Below are positions 36,403 through 45,173 of a stretch of 64,000 nucleotides of DNA, in pieces. The notes below the pieces were generated by a model. The model ran no database searches, was not told the origin of the DNA, and saw only the letters and a list, made by a program, of their open reading frames with translations. The position numbers and the translations under genes were made by a program. The stretch lies in assembly GCA_023212695.1 (NCBI GenBank), contig JALCCG010000037.1:50516-114515 (forward strand). Reading direction: 5' to 3'. The stretch's first letter is position 1. Every line of letters starts with the position of its first letter. Origin of the DNA: Sporisorium sorghi. Its lineage: Eukaryota > Basidiomycota > Ustilaginomycetes > Ustilaginales > Ustilaginaceae.

Positions 36403-37669
36403 TTTGATCCCGTCTTGGACCGACGGATATCGTCTTGATAGGAACTCCAATCGACGATTCAACAAACTGCACATATTGCTGCGCGGCTTCAGGGAGCTCT
36501 TCAAAAGATCGGATGTCCGACAGGTCACACTTCCAGCCTTTGAGCGTCCTCAGGACGGGTCTCGCGGATTGCAGATCGGCCGTGACCGGAAAATGATCCA
36601 GAATGCTTCCGTCCTCTAATTCGTAACCAACGCATACTGGAATGTCATCCAGGTATCCCAGAACGTCCAGATTGGTCAGTACGGCCTCCGTAGCGCCCTG
36701 TACCATACACCCATAGCGTGTGGCTACCGTATCAAACCACCCCATTCGTCTGGGCCGGCCGGTCGTTGCGCCGTATTCCCCGGCATCTCCACCGCGGCGC
36801 CGGAGCTCGTCGGCTTCATCTCCGTGGAGTTCGGTCACGAAAGGACCCGCTCCGACACAGCTTGAATAAGCCTTCACCACAGCGATGACATTGCTGATGG
36901 CGTACGGCGGGAGCCCGGCACCTACTGGTGCATAACCTGCCAGAGTAGATGAGGAGGTAGAGAACGGATATATCCCGTGATCCGGGTCGCGCAGTGCTCC
37001 TAATTGGCCTTCAACCAGGATGGGATCGCCTTTGATATAAGCCTGCTGCAGCATCGTGGTGGTGTCTTTTATATAAGAAGTTAAGTATTGGAAAGGCTCG
37101 AGAAGCTGATCGACCATTTCATCCACGCTTAGCGGATCTCTGCCGTAAAGGTGCTGAAGCTGTACATTCTTGATATCCAGCAGCTGCTGGAGTCGCACAC
37201 GAAGTCGATGGGGATGGAACAGATCAGCGACCTGTATCCCGAGCTTAGCATATTTATCCGCATAGAATGGAGCAATTCCTCGTTTGGTAGAACCGAATCC
37301 CCGGGCACCGAGTCGTTCTTCCTCCAGCTCATCCAGCAGCCGATGAATGGGCAGCACGACTTGGGCACGTTCGGATATAAACAGATTGGGCTTTGGTACA
37401 TTCCTAGCTTCCAACTCTTGCAGCTCCTTCAGTAATACATCCATATCCAGAGCCGTCCCTGGACCGATAATATTCGTTATATTCGGATAGAACACACCGG
37501 ATGGCAGCATGTGCAGTGAAAACTTCCCGTAATCGTTAATAATGGTGTGGCCGGCATTGCTGCCCCCTTGAAATCGAACGACATACGACGATTGTGCCGC
37601 AAGAACATCCGTCATTTTACCCTTGCCTTCGTCTCCCCAATTAGCACCTACAATGGCTGTGACTGTCAA
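36386..37669 (-). CDS. purA: Adenylosuccinate synthetase, clostridial-type
   Basis: 427 residues, ATG 37669. Makes adenylosuccinate from IMP, aspartate and GTP, the committed step to AMP. Catalytic elements are present: the P-loop GANWGDEGKGK (8-18) with the catalytic Asp, and SNAGHTI (36-42) with the catalytic His. But signature segments differ from the usual Bacillus form: VEGQLGALRDPDHGIYPFSTSSSTLAG replaces VEGAQG.LLDIDHGTYPFVTSSN, and the end has CVGYELEDGSILDHFP. This pattern is that of the clostridial (Lachnospiraceae-type) enzyme. With its own divergent LysR gene it may be an acquired or second copy (inference; the rest of the genome is unseen). Confidence 0.85.
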   Translation of the reverse strand: MTVTAIVGANWGDEGKGKMTDVLAAQSSYVVRFQGGSNAGHTIINDYGKFSLHMLPSGVFYPNITNIIGPGTALDMDVLLKELQELEARNVPKPNLFISERAQVVLPIHRLLDELEEERLGARGFGSTKRGIAPFYADKYAKLGIQVADLFHPHRLRVRLQQLLDIKNVQLQHLYGRDPLSVDEMVDQLLEPFQYLTSYIKDTTTMLQQAYIKGDPILVEGQLGALRDPDHGIYPFSTSSSTLAGYAPVGAGLPPYAISNVIAVVKAYSSCVGAGPFVTELHGDEADELRRRGGDAGEYGATTGRPRRMGWFDTVATRYGCMVQGATEAVLTNLDVLGYLDDIPVCVGYELEDGSILDHFPVTADLQSARPVLRTLKGWKCDLSDIRSFEELPEAAQQYVQFVESSIGVPIKTISVGPRRDQIMMRS

Positions 37670-37879
37670 ACTGTTCGCCTCCTGCGATCATTTTCTTTTA
37701 CTGGCTCATTATAATTGGTTGTTACAATATAAATAAAATTGATATTAATAATGGTAGACATTAGTTTAAGTTATGTTATACGATTCTGTGGTGAAGGATA
37801 CTTCGATGCCGGATGAATTCCGGTCCGGCTGTCATGGATCCGGTTCACGTTATCATTTGACAAAATCGAGGTTATCATT

Positions 37880-38764
37880 ATGGAAATCAATATGGAGTGG
37901 TACCGCGTCTTTTACTGGACATCCCGGCTCGGCAGTTTATCCAAGGCAGCGGAGCATCTGCATATCACCCAGCCGGCTGTCAGCCATACGATTAAGCATT
38001 TGGAAGGAACGCTCGGAGGACCGTTATTCTTTCGAACGACCAAGGGAGTGAAGCTTACATCGGAGGGGGCTGTGTTGTTCCGCTACATCGAGCAGGCATT
38101 CAGTTTCATTGAAATCGGCGAGAAGGCAATTGGGGACATGCATAATTTGCACAGCGGCGAAATCAATATCGGTGCCAGTGATACCTTGTGCAAGTATTAC
38201 TTGCTACCGCATTTGGAACATTTCCATGCTGTTTATCCGGATATCCGCATCCGCATTACCAATCGCACAACACCGGAAACCTTAGTCCTTCTAAAAGAAG
38301 GGAAGATTGATTTCGGCATCGTTCATTTACCGGCCTCCGACAAACAAATCGACTTTCGGGCCAGCTCACCGATCCAGGATTGTTTGGTTGCCGGCAAGCC
38401 GTTTGCGGAGCGGGCTTACATCCAGAACCCTTTACCCCTTCCCGATATTCAGGACTTCCCACTGCTCATGCTGGAGGGAGGAGGGAGCACGAGAAGATAT
38501 ATCGACCAGTATGCGGCGCAGCAAGGTGTGACATTGAAGCCCGAGTTTGAGCTTGGCAGCATTGAGCTGCTTGTGCAGTTTGCACGGAGCGGCTTCGGAC
38601 TTGCCTTTATTATTCGTGACTATGCTTCTGAAGAATTTCGAACGGGTCAGTTAGTGGAGGTTCCCCTTCATCCACCGATTCCTGAGCGGAGCATCGGCAT
38701 TGCGACGCTTCGCGGAATTCCGCTGTCCGCTGCAGCTAAATCATTTCTCTCCTTACTGCCTTAG
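37880..38764 (+). CDS. LysR-family transcriptional regulator, divergent from purA
   Basis: 294 residues; ATG 37880 after GAGGTTATCATT (another in-frame ATG at 37892). Helix-turn-helix GSLSKAAEHLHITQPAVSHTIKHLEGTLGGPLFFR (16-50); effector domain from EINIGASDTLCKYYLLPHLEHF. The 210-bp AT-rich gap shared with purA makes that gene the likely target. Confidence 0.85.
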   Translation: MEINMEWYRVFYWTSRLGSLSKAAEHLHITQPAVSHTIKHLEGTLGGPLFFRTTKGVKLTSEGAVLFRYIEQAFSFIEIGEKAIGDMHNLHSGEINIGASDTLCKYYLLPHLEHFHAVYPDIRIRITNRTTPETLVLLKEGKIDFGIVHLPASDKQIDFRASSPIQDCLVAGKPFAERAYIQNPLPLPDIQDFPLLMLEGGGSTRRYIDQYAAQQGVTLKPEFELGSIELLVQFARSGFGLAFIIRDYASEEFRTGQLVEVPLHPPIPERSIGIATLRGIPLSAAAKSFLSLLP

Positions 38765-38839
38765 CTGTCTATAAGAATAAGACAAATCTTGAGTTATCCA
38801 TAAATAATGGGATATTCGCAGGTATTCCTCATGTTCTAT

Positions 38840-38869
38840 TTGGTGAGGACTCCTGTTTTGGCATATAAT
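38840..38869 (+). promoter_or_regulatory. Promoter of the helicase gene, with a long leader
   Basis: TTGGTG (38840-38845), an 18-bp spacer and TATAAT (38864-38869). It leaves an untranslated leader of about 150 nt, long for this genome and reminiscent of cold-induced helicase leaders. Confidence 0.65.
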
Positions 38870-39025
38870 GATAAAGAGCGAACAAGGCTTGTGAAGAAAT
38901 ACGCCTGCTTGCACCACTTGTAAAGCAACAAAACGGAAATTAACGGAAGTTTTTCTAGCGATATCAGGCAGACGCGCTTTGGAATATATAGACTTCTGAT
39001 ATCTAAAAAAAGGATGGACTAACAT

Positions 39026-40372
39026 ATGACTTCGACTACATTTCATACATTAGGAATAACAGAGGATTTGTCCTCCAGACTTACGGAGTTCGGCATCGTT
39101 ACGCCTTCTCCCGTTCAGGCTGAAGCTATCCCGCCCATACTGGAAGGCAAGGATGTGCTTGCGACTTCACAGACAGGCACAGGAAAGACACTGGCATATC
39201 TGCTGCCCGTGCTTCAGAGCATCGATCCGGAGATCAAGGGAGCACAGAAACTGATCCTTGCTCCGACACAGGAACTTGCTGTTCAGATTGTCAGAGAGAG
39301 TGAGCGTTACGGAGAGACCCGTGGAATCGGTGTGCTCGGATTAATCGGCGGGGCCGCGGCCAAGCGCCAAATCGAGAAGTTGAAGTCGCATCCGCAGCTG
39401 ATTGTCGGGACACCGGGGCGAGTACGAGAGCTGATCGAAATCCGGAAACTCAAGATGCACCAAGTGACCACTATTGTGGTTGACGAGGTGGATCAGGTGT
39501 TCAATCTAGGCGGTGCCGGCGATGTTGACCGTATTCTGCGCAGTGCGCTTCGCGACCGCCAATTGGTATTCTTATCCGCCACGGTGAGTCCGGAGACAGC
39601 GGAGCTTGTCAAGAAGGAGATGGACCAGCCGGTTGAGATCGGGATCGATCCGGAGCAGCGGACACCGTCTGCGCTGGAGCATTATTATTTTGTGACGGAA
39701 GAGCGTGATAAGTTGGACATGCTGCGCAGAGTGGTGCGGCATTACAACCCCGATCGGGCTATTGTTTTCGTGAATGCCACCGAGGATTTGGCAGAAGTCG
39801 AGGCGAAGCTGAACTATCTGGGATTAAATGCAGCTGCCATATACGGAGATGCGGACAAGATGACAAGAAGCCGCGTGCTGAATGCGTTTAGAGAAGGGCG
39901 AACCAAACTTCTTGTAGCTAGTGACGTTGCGGCCAGGGGGCTTGATATTGAAGGGCTCGGGATGGTGATCAACTACGATCCGCCCATCGATGCGGAGCAT
40001 TATACCCACCGTGCCGGTCGTACAGGGCGTATGGGGCGAAGTGGCATGGCGATTACGCTTGTCACGGACCGTCAGACGTTCATTATGCGCAAGTTCAATC
40101 GTGAGCTTGGCATTTCGATTGAAGAGCGCGCACTCTATGGCGGCAAGGTAAGAACACCGCGTTCAGCGCCTCCGGACCGGAGAAGCGGCGCCCGTGGGCC
40201 AGCAGGGGGAACCGCCCGTAAAGATAAGCCAGCGGGCAAGCCGGCTTCCATAAGTGTGCAAGGAAAAGCGGGAAGCGGAAAGGCATCCGGTGAACGGCAA
40301 AGCGAGCGGGAGCGCGACCGCAAGAACAAGGGTGCTCCGAAATGGCTGAAGAATAAGCCTCCACGGGGCTAA
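39026..40372 (+). CDS. DEAD-box-family RNA helicase with DEVD motif II
   Basis: 448 residues. Unwinds RNA duplexes using ATP. Motifs: Q motif and TPSPVQAEAIPPIL (26-39), I QTGTGKT (49-55), Ia APTQEL (79-84), Ib TPGR (129-132), II DEVD (153-156), III SAT, V ASDVAARGLDIEGL, VI HRAGRTGRMGRSG. Motif II has Val where DEAD proteins have Ala, a one-base change (GTG for GCG). The C-terminal tail (from about 375) is Arg, Gly and Lys rich and ends KNKGAPKWLKNKPPRG, probably RNA-binding. The long leader suggests post-transcriptional control. Confidence 0.92.
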   Translation: MTSTTFHTLGITEDLSSRLTEFGIVTPSPVQAEAIPPILEGKDVLATSQTGTGKTLAYLLPVLQSIDPEIKGAQKLILAPTQELAVQIVRESERYGETRGIGVLGLIGGAAAKRQIEKLKSHPQLIVGTPGRVRELIEIRKLKMHQVTTIVVDEVDQVFNLGGAGDVDRILRSALRDRQLVFLSATVSPETAELVKKEMDQPVEIGIDPEQRTPSALEHYYFVTEERDKLDMLRRVVRHYNPDRAIVFVNATEDLAEVEAKLNYLGLNAAAIYGDADKMTRSRVLNAFREGRTKLLVASDVAARGLDIEGLGMVINYDPPIDAEHYTHRAGRTGRMGRSGMAITLVTDRQTFIMRKFNRELGISIEERALYGGKVRTPRSAPPDRRSGARGPAGGTARKDKPAGKPASISVQGKAGSGKASGERQSERERDRKNKGAPKWLKNKPPRG

Positions 40373-40505
40373 CGGTTCGCATTTTCCATCAGCTTAAAGT
40401 GTGTATCCTATTCGAATTTGTTGTTTACGGGGTCCGGACGGTTTTCAACCGAGGAAGAAGTAAGCCAGTAGGGACCGGACTCTTTAGAATAAGAGGTGAT
40501 TGATA

Positions 40506-41258
40506 ATGAGTGAACAGCCGGTATTGTCTGTTCAAGGATTAAGTGGTGGGTATAGCATCAACCGCCCGGTTCTGCATGATGTAACCTTTCAGGTTGAACC
40601 AGGCGAGATGGTAGGGTTGATTGGTCTGAACGGTGCGGGCAAGAGTACCACGATGAAGCATATTCTGGGACTGATGAATCCCCAAAAGGGAAATATAGAG
40701 GTTCAGGGCAAACGCCGGGCGGAGCATTCAGAGGCCTATCACAGCGCATTGGCGTTTGTTCCCGAATCCCCGCTTCTGTATGAGGAAATGACCGTGCGCG
40801 AGCATTTGGAATTTACCGCGCGTTCTTACGGCGTATCCCGTGAAGATTATGAGGCGCGATCGGAGCAGCTGTCGAAGATGTTCCGCATGGAAGAGAAAAT
40901 GGACAGCTTGTCCACCCATTTATCCAAAGGCATGCGTCAAAAAGTGATGATTATGTGCGCGTTCGTGGCCAGACCGTCCTTGTATATCATTGACGAGCCC
41001 TTTCTGGGGCTTGATCCGCTGGGGATACGCTCCCTGCTTGATTTTATGCTGGAGTTGAAGGCATCTGGCGCTTCCGTATTGCTCAGCTCGCACATTCTCT
41101 CCACGATCGAGAATTATTGCGACCGGTTCATCGTGCTGCACCGCGGCAGCATTATTGCTCAGGGGACGCTGAAGGAAATCCAGGATCAAACCGGAAGACC
41201 GGGAATGTCCCTGGAAGAGCTGTTTAACGTGTTGATTCAGGATGGTAACAACGAATGA
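40506..41258 (+). CDS. ecsA: ABC transporter ATP-binding protein EcsA
   Basis: 250 residues from ATG 40506 (GAGGTGA six bases upstream). Walker A GLNGAGKST, signature LSKGMRQK, Walker B LYIIDEPFLGLDP, and the H-loop LLSSHIL. Partner of the membrane protein EcsB, with which it overlaps by ATGA. In Bacillus the Ecs transporter affects exoenzyme secretion, competence and intramembrane proteolysis; its substrate is thought to be a peptide. Confidence 0.88.
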   Translation: MSEQPVLSVQGLSGGYSINRPVLHDVTFQVEPGEMVGLIGLNGAGKSTTMKHILGLMNPQKGNIEVQGKRRAEHSEAYHSALAFVPESPLLYEEMTVREHLEFTARSYGVSREDYEARSEQLSKMFRMEEKMDSLSTHLSKGMRQKVMIMCAFVARPSLYIIDEPFLGLDPLGIRSLLDFMLELKASGASVLLSSHILSTIENYCDRFIVLHRGSIIAQGTLKEIQDQTGRPGMSLEELFNVLIQDGNNE

Positions 41259-42475
41259 ATCTGCGTGAGCTGTATGTCAAACGACGCGGACAGTTCTGGG
41301 GCGAGATTCTTCCCTATCTGGGTTATGTCATACAGAGCGGCGTGGCAGTGGTATTTCTCTTCCTGCTTATCGCATTCGCAGCCTGGTATACCGCCCTTCT
41401 GCAGCAAGTTCCGCCAGATCTTCCGATACGCTGGATCATGCTGGTCATACTTGTGCCCATCATGATAAACAGCAGCATCCGCACGTATCTTCGTACTGCG
41501 GATACGGTGTTCCTCATTCCACAGGAATCTCGGATGAAGGAATACTTCCGGAAGGGCTGGTTCAGCGGAGTCATTTATAAAATCATCGGCTTAGGCTTAG
41601 TCATGCTGATCCTGTGGCCATTGTACATACGCAGTGATATTTCGCCCAAACCGCTTTTGGCTACATTTGCGGTCCTGATTGCCTTTAAATTGCTGTCCAG
41701 TTATGGAAGCTGGAAAGAGCAGCTTATGGTTTCTAGGAATGCTGCTGCCGCCTATCGGGTGCTTCGCTGGATCGTTCTCGCGCTAGCTGCAGCCGCCTGG
41801 CTATGGCATCCAGCAGGCCGGGCGTTCATATTTATGGGGCTGCTCGCTCTAACCTATGCTGCCGCTTTGTCCGTACCTGCGAGGCATCTGGTAGCCTGGG
41901 AGCGATTAATTGCGGTGGAGCAGAGGCAGGCAAGCCGGGTGATGATGGTCCTGAGTTGGTTTGTGAATGTGCCTCAGCGTGGACAGCGCGTGCATGCGCG
42001 AAAATGGCTGTCCGGGTGGGGGAAGGGGCTTGCTTGGAAGAAGGAGAGCGCATATCGCTTTCTTCTTATCAAGAGCCTCACACGCAGCGATATTCTGGGC
42101 ATATTGATTCGGGTCGGATTGCTTGCGGCTTTTCTTGTATGGATAACCCGCGATAGTCTGTCATCTGTGCTGGTGTATCTGATTAGCCTTATGATTATCG
42201 GACTCCAGCTGTCCGCACTGCGAAAACTTCATCCTGAATCGTTCTGGCTGCATGTCTACCCGCTTCCGGAGGGAACGCGCCGCGACAATGAAGGGAAGCT
42301 GATCTTCCAGGTGCAAATGTTCTGGGCTGTGCTCCTGTGGCTCCCGCTCATTCCGAGTATCTTCAGCGCTCCAGGCCGGATCCTCGGTACGGCAGCTGCA
42401 GGTATCGTGTTGGTATTCCTGTTCCGAAGCGCAGCTGCACGAAAAAATCGCCGCGAGGACGAAGATGACGAATAG
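41255..42475 (+). CDS. ecsB: ABC transporter permease EcsB
   Basis: 406 residues, overlapping ecsA by four bases. Ten or so hydrophobic segments; begins MNLRELYVKRRGQFWGEILPYLGYV, and RTADTVFLIPQESRM is a characteristic EcsB stretch. It forms the membrane part of the EcsAB exporter. C-terminus is basic then acidic (RKNRREDEDDE). Confidence 0.87.
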   Translation: MNLRELYVKRRGQFWGEILPYLGYVIQSGVAVVFLFLLIAFAAWYTALLQQVPPDLPIRWIMLVILVPIMINSSIRTYLRTADTVFLIPQESRMKEYFRKGWFSGVIYKIIGLGLVMLILWPLYIRSDISPKPLLATFAVLIAFKLLSSYGSWKEQLMVSRNAAAAYRVLRWIVLALAAAAWLWHPAGRAFIFMGLLALTYAAALSVPARHLVAWERLIAVEQRQASRVMMVLSWFVNVPQRGQRVHARKWLSGWGKGLAWKKESAYRFLLIKSLTRSDILGILIRVGLLAAFLVWITRDSLSSVLVYLISLMIIGLQLSALRKLHPESFWLHVYPLPEGTRRDNEGKLIFQVQMFWAVLLWLPLIPSIFSAPGRILGTAAAGIVLVFLFRSAAARKNRREDEDDE

Positions 42476-42484
42476 ACATAGAAG

Positions 42485-42510
42485 AGGCCGAGACGTTGAC
42501 GTCTCGGCCT
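42485..42510 (+). terminator. Hairpin after ecsAB, weak terminator
   Basis: AGGCCGAGACG (42485-42495) and CGTCTCGGCCT (42500-42510) are a perfect 11-bp stem with a TTGA loop. Only TTCTAT follows, so termination may be partial. Confidence 0.6.
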
Positions 42511-42608
42511 TCTATGGGTGAGGATATAGTATAAGTTATTGCTGCAGAAATCACAGTGCTTTCTCGTGTAAAGACCTGCGATTTCTGTACGCTGTTATCT
42601 AGATGTCA

Positions 42609-42725
42609 TTACACCCAGAAAGAGCGAGTGATGATAACGAGCAGGATAAAGAGAACCAGAATTGCTCCGACTCCGTATCCACCGCCGTATCCGCCACATC
42701 TTGCTTCTTCTACTACTCCACTCAT
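42609..42725 (-). CDS. YjcZ-like small sporulation membrane protein
   Basis: 38 residues, ATG 42725 after GAAAGGGGAATGAAC. The plan is that of the YjcZ family: a short start (MSGVVEEARC), a Gly/Tyr-rich stretch (GGYGGGYGVG) and a hydrophobic helix (AILVLFILLVIITRSFWV). In Bacillus such proteins are made during sporulation. Too short for usual gene calling but clearly coding by family match. Confidence 0.82.
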   Translation of the reverse strand: MSGVVEEARCGGYGGGYGVGAILVLFILLVIITRSFWV

Positions 42726-42942
42726 GTTCATTCCCCTTTCGGTTCGTTGATTTGTAGTACACGGTATTGTATGTTGCAAAGGAGCTATGTGTATGGGCGA
42801 GCGCTTATTTACGAATATAGAAATTATAAGTTCTCCGCGAAGCTGAATAAATGCGATAATTTCATGAAAAACGTTTCCTTCAGCCGAGGGATGTCTTCTT
42901 GGTCATAGTATGTTGATGCATTCTTCTTATGGCTGAAGGACA

Positions 42943-42974
42943 AATAAAGACCGGGAGGAATCCCGGTCTTTATT
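42943..42974. terminator. Bidirectional terminator after the aminotransferase gene
   Basis: AATAAAGACCGGGA (42943-42956) and TCCCGGTCTTTATT (42961-42974) are perfect 14-bp arms around GGAA. Confidence 0.88.
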
Positions 42975-43014
42975 AGGTATGATGGATTGGCCTTGTGATC
43001 TCCAAACGTTTAAT

Positions 43015-44313
43015 TTAAGCCTGCTGCAGGTCCTGAATCCCTCTGTAAACCAGATCAAACAGATCCTCCAAGTACTCTTCATCGATACAGGAGAACGCAA
43101 TTCGGAGATCATGCTCTCCGAGGGCGATCGTTCCCACGCCGTACTCATGGATCAGATGGGAGCGCAGCGCTTCCGCGGATACCGTGTTCAGCTTGAGGCA
43201 CATGAAATAGCCGGAATTGAATGGATAATACTCCCATACGTCACCATACTTACCGCTGTCGAGAATGGATTTCACTTTGTTGGCGCGGCCCTTCATAATG
43301 ACAAATTTCTCTTCCTTCTGCTCGTGGAACTCAGGTGCCTTCAGCGCTTCCAGAACAAAGGTTTGCGAAGGATGCGAGGCGCTGGAAATCGTCGCGCGGA
43401 TAATGCCGAGGGTCTTCTGTTCCAGTGCGTCCAGTACGTCTTTATCGTCAGCCGCGAACGTTATGAAGCCCACGCGGAATCCCCACACAAATTCTTCCTT
43501 GGTTGCACCGTCCACTTTAACGGGGAGCACCCGAGGATGAAGGCCAGCCAGACGGCCGAAGAGTGATTCCTTCAGCGAATCCTCAAAGAACAATCCGAAA
43601 TACGCGTCATCCGTAACAACAACAACGTTAATGCCGGCTTCGGCAGCTTCCTGGATCGCGGAAACAATGGCAGCCCCTTCTTGGGCGCCAGGCGTATACC
43701 CTGTCGGGTTGTTCGGGAAGTTGAGCAGAACGACAGCTTTGCCTTTATCCTTCTGGCTCAGCAGAGCCTGCCGAAGTCCTTCGGCGTTGAATTTCATATC
43801 TTCAGTGAAGAGAGGATAGGTTACATGAACGCCATGGCGGCGAATGCCAAATGTGAGCTCGTAGTTCTCCCAATTCTTGTCCGGATAAATAACGGCATCC
43901 CCTTCATCCACAAACAGATCCGCTACAATGCTAAGTCCGTGCGTCAGGGCATTGGTCACAATCGGATTGCTGAAGTTCTTGCCTTCCAGGGAGGGATTCT
44001 CCTGAATCATTTTGCTTCGCCATACGGAGCGCAGCTCCGGCTTGCCTGCCGGCGGGGCATACGGGTACAGATCCTTCGGCTGGTAAGCCGAAAGTTTGTC
44101 TTGGATGACGCCAAGATGCATCGGGATTCCACCTTCGGTGGCAATACCGATCGTCGCGTTATATTTTTTCGCATGACTCGTTGCTTCCGCAGATTGGCTC
44201 AGGATGCCTTCCTTCGGGAAGTAAATTTCTTTGCCGAGTGTGGAGAGCATGTCGTATACATGCGGATTGCCAGCTTGCATTTTTTCATTCAATTGACCAA
44301 CCAATGGGTTCAT
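43015..44313 (-). CDS. PLP-dependent aminotransferase, class I/II
   Basis: 432 residues, ATG 44313. Fold-type I: the cofactor region reads NALTHGLSIVADLFVDEGDAVIYPDKNWENY, NFPNNPTGYTPG holds the conserved Asn, VVVVTDDAYFGLF the PLP-ring Asp and Tyr, VDGATKEEFVWGFRVGFI the catalytic Lys and phosphate Arg, and LRIAFSCI the substrate-carboxylate Arg. Substrate unknown. Single gene with its own terminator. Confidence 0.86.
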   Translation of the reverse strand: MNPLVGQLNEKMQAGNPHVYDMLSTLGKEIYFPKEGILSQSAEATSHAKKYNATIGIATEGGIPMHLGVIQDKLSAYQPKDLYPYAPPAGKPELRSVWRSKMIQENPSLEGKNFSNPIVTNALTHGLSIVADLFVDEGDAVIYPDKNWENYELTFGIRRHGVHVTYPLFTEDMKFNAEGLRQALLSQKDKGKAVVLLNFPNNPTGYTPGAQEGAAIVSAIQEAAEAGINVVVVTDDAYFGLFFEDSLKESLFGRLAGLHPRVLPVKVDGATKEEFVWGFRVGFITFAADDKDVLDALEQKTLGIIRATISSASHPSQTFVLEALKAPEFHEQKEEKFVIMKGRANKVKSILDSGKYGDVWEYYPFNSGYFMCLKLNTVSAEALRSHLIHEYGVGTIALGEHDLRIAFSCIDEEYLEDLFDLVYRGIQDLQQA

Positions 44314-44438
44314 GAACTGATTCCTTCCTTCCGATTGCTTTTGGTTAACGTGAGAGCAGATGACGTGTTACCTTTACGTTTTCATTGCCTAACATTATAC
44401 CACCTACCCCTGGAACCGTCACGGATAAATGTAATGCT

Positions 44439-45053
44439 TTAACGCGGTACAGGATGATACTTGCACATAAGTTCCGCGGTCTCCTCATCCCGGTGTTTTC
44501 CCCGGCACTCAAGCTCCTCTACGACCGAGTTCAGCCGTTCCGGCTTCAGGTTCTGACCGAACTTGAATTTGGCACTCATTCGCTGCGGAGCAAGTTTAAT
44601 GACGGCTACCCCTTTTAGTCTGGGAATATAAGCCCGGTCGCTTGCATCGATGGTGCGGTACCCGCCCTCAGGCTGCAGCTTTTGCATTAAAGCCTCCATC
44701 GCAAGTGCTTTCTCCTCCAGATCATCGACGAGGATCACCTCTCCGACAGCCGTTACACTTTTGAAAAAAGCCGTGGCCGGGCATGCCATCTCCGGATCGG
44801 AGAAATAAGAAGGGATGAGGGCATATTCGTCGGCAACGGTAAAACAGACCGCTGGCGTTCGGCGCAGATGCTCCATTTTCTCACCCATTCGGCTGCCGTG
44901 GAAATAAAATGCACCGTTGACATAGGCGAAGTTCAAGGGGGTGACGCGAGGGATTCCCGCCTCATCCGTCGTTCCAAGGAAACCAAAACTCATGCCATTC
45001 AGGAAATCCTCGACCTCATGTGGGTCTTCCATCGCAAATTCGTCTCTTCTCAT
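44439..45053 (-). CDS. Pyridoxamine 5'-phosphate oxidase-like flavin-binding protein
   Basis: 204 residues, ATG 45053. The split-barrel FMN-binding fold is visible: FGFLGTTDEAGIPRVTPLNFAYVNGAFYFHGSRMGEKMEHLRRTPAVCFTVADE (24-77). Closest in pattern to the NimA/PNPOx-like group. It is divergent, 120 bp away, from a MocR/PdxR-type regulator that uses PLP; this pairing suggests a role in vitamin B6 chemistry, though enzymes of this group vary. Confidence 0.78.
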   Translation of the reverse strand: MRRDEFAMEDPHEVEDFLNGMSFGFLGTTDEAGIPRVTPLNFAYVNGAFYFHGSRMGEKMEHLRRTPAVCFTVADEYALIPSYFSDPEMACPATAFFKSVTAVGEVILVDDLEEKALAMEALMQKLQPEGGYRTIDASDRAYIPRLKGVAVIKLAPQRMSAKFKFGQNLKPERLNSVVEELECRGKHRDEETAELMCKYHPVPR

Positions 45054-45173
45054 GATTAAACTCTCCCTCTATCATTTTGAATAACAGCATACGATGAACA
45101 TTGACAAGGAAAAAGCGCCAATTTAGAGTAATTTATATAGTCCAATCTTACGAAGGTTAGAGGAGTAGGTAAC

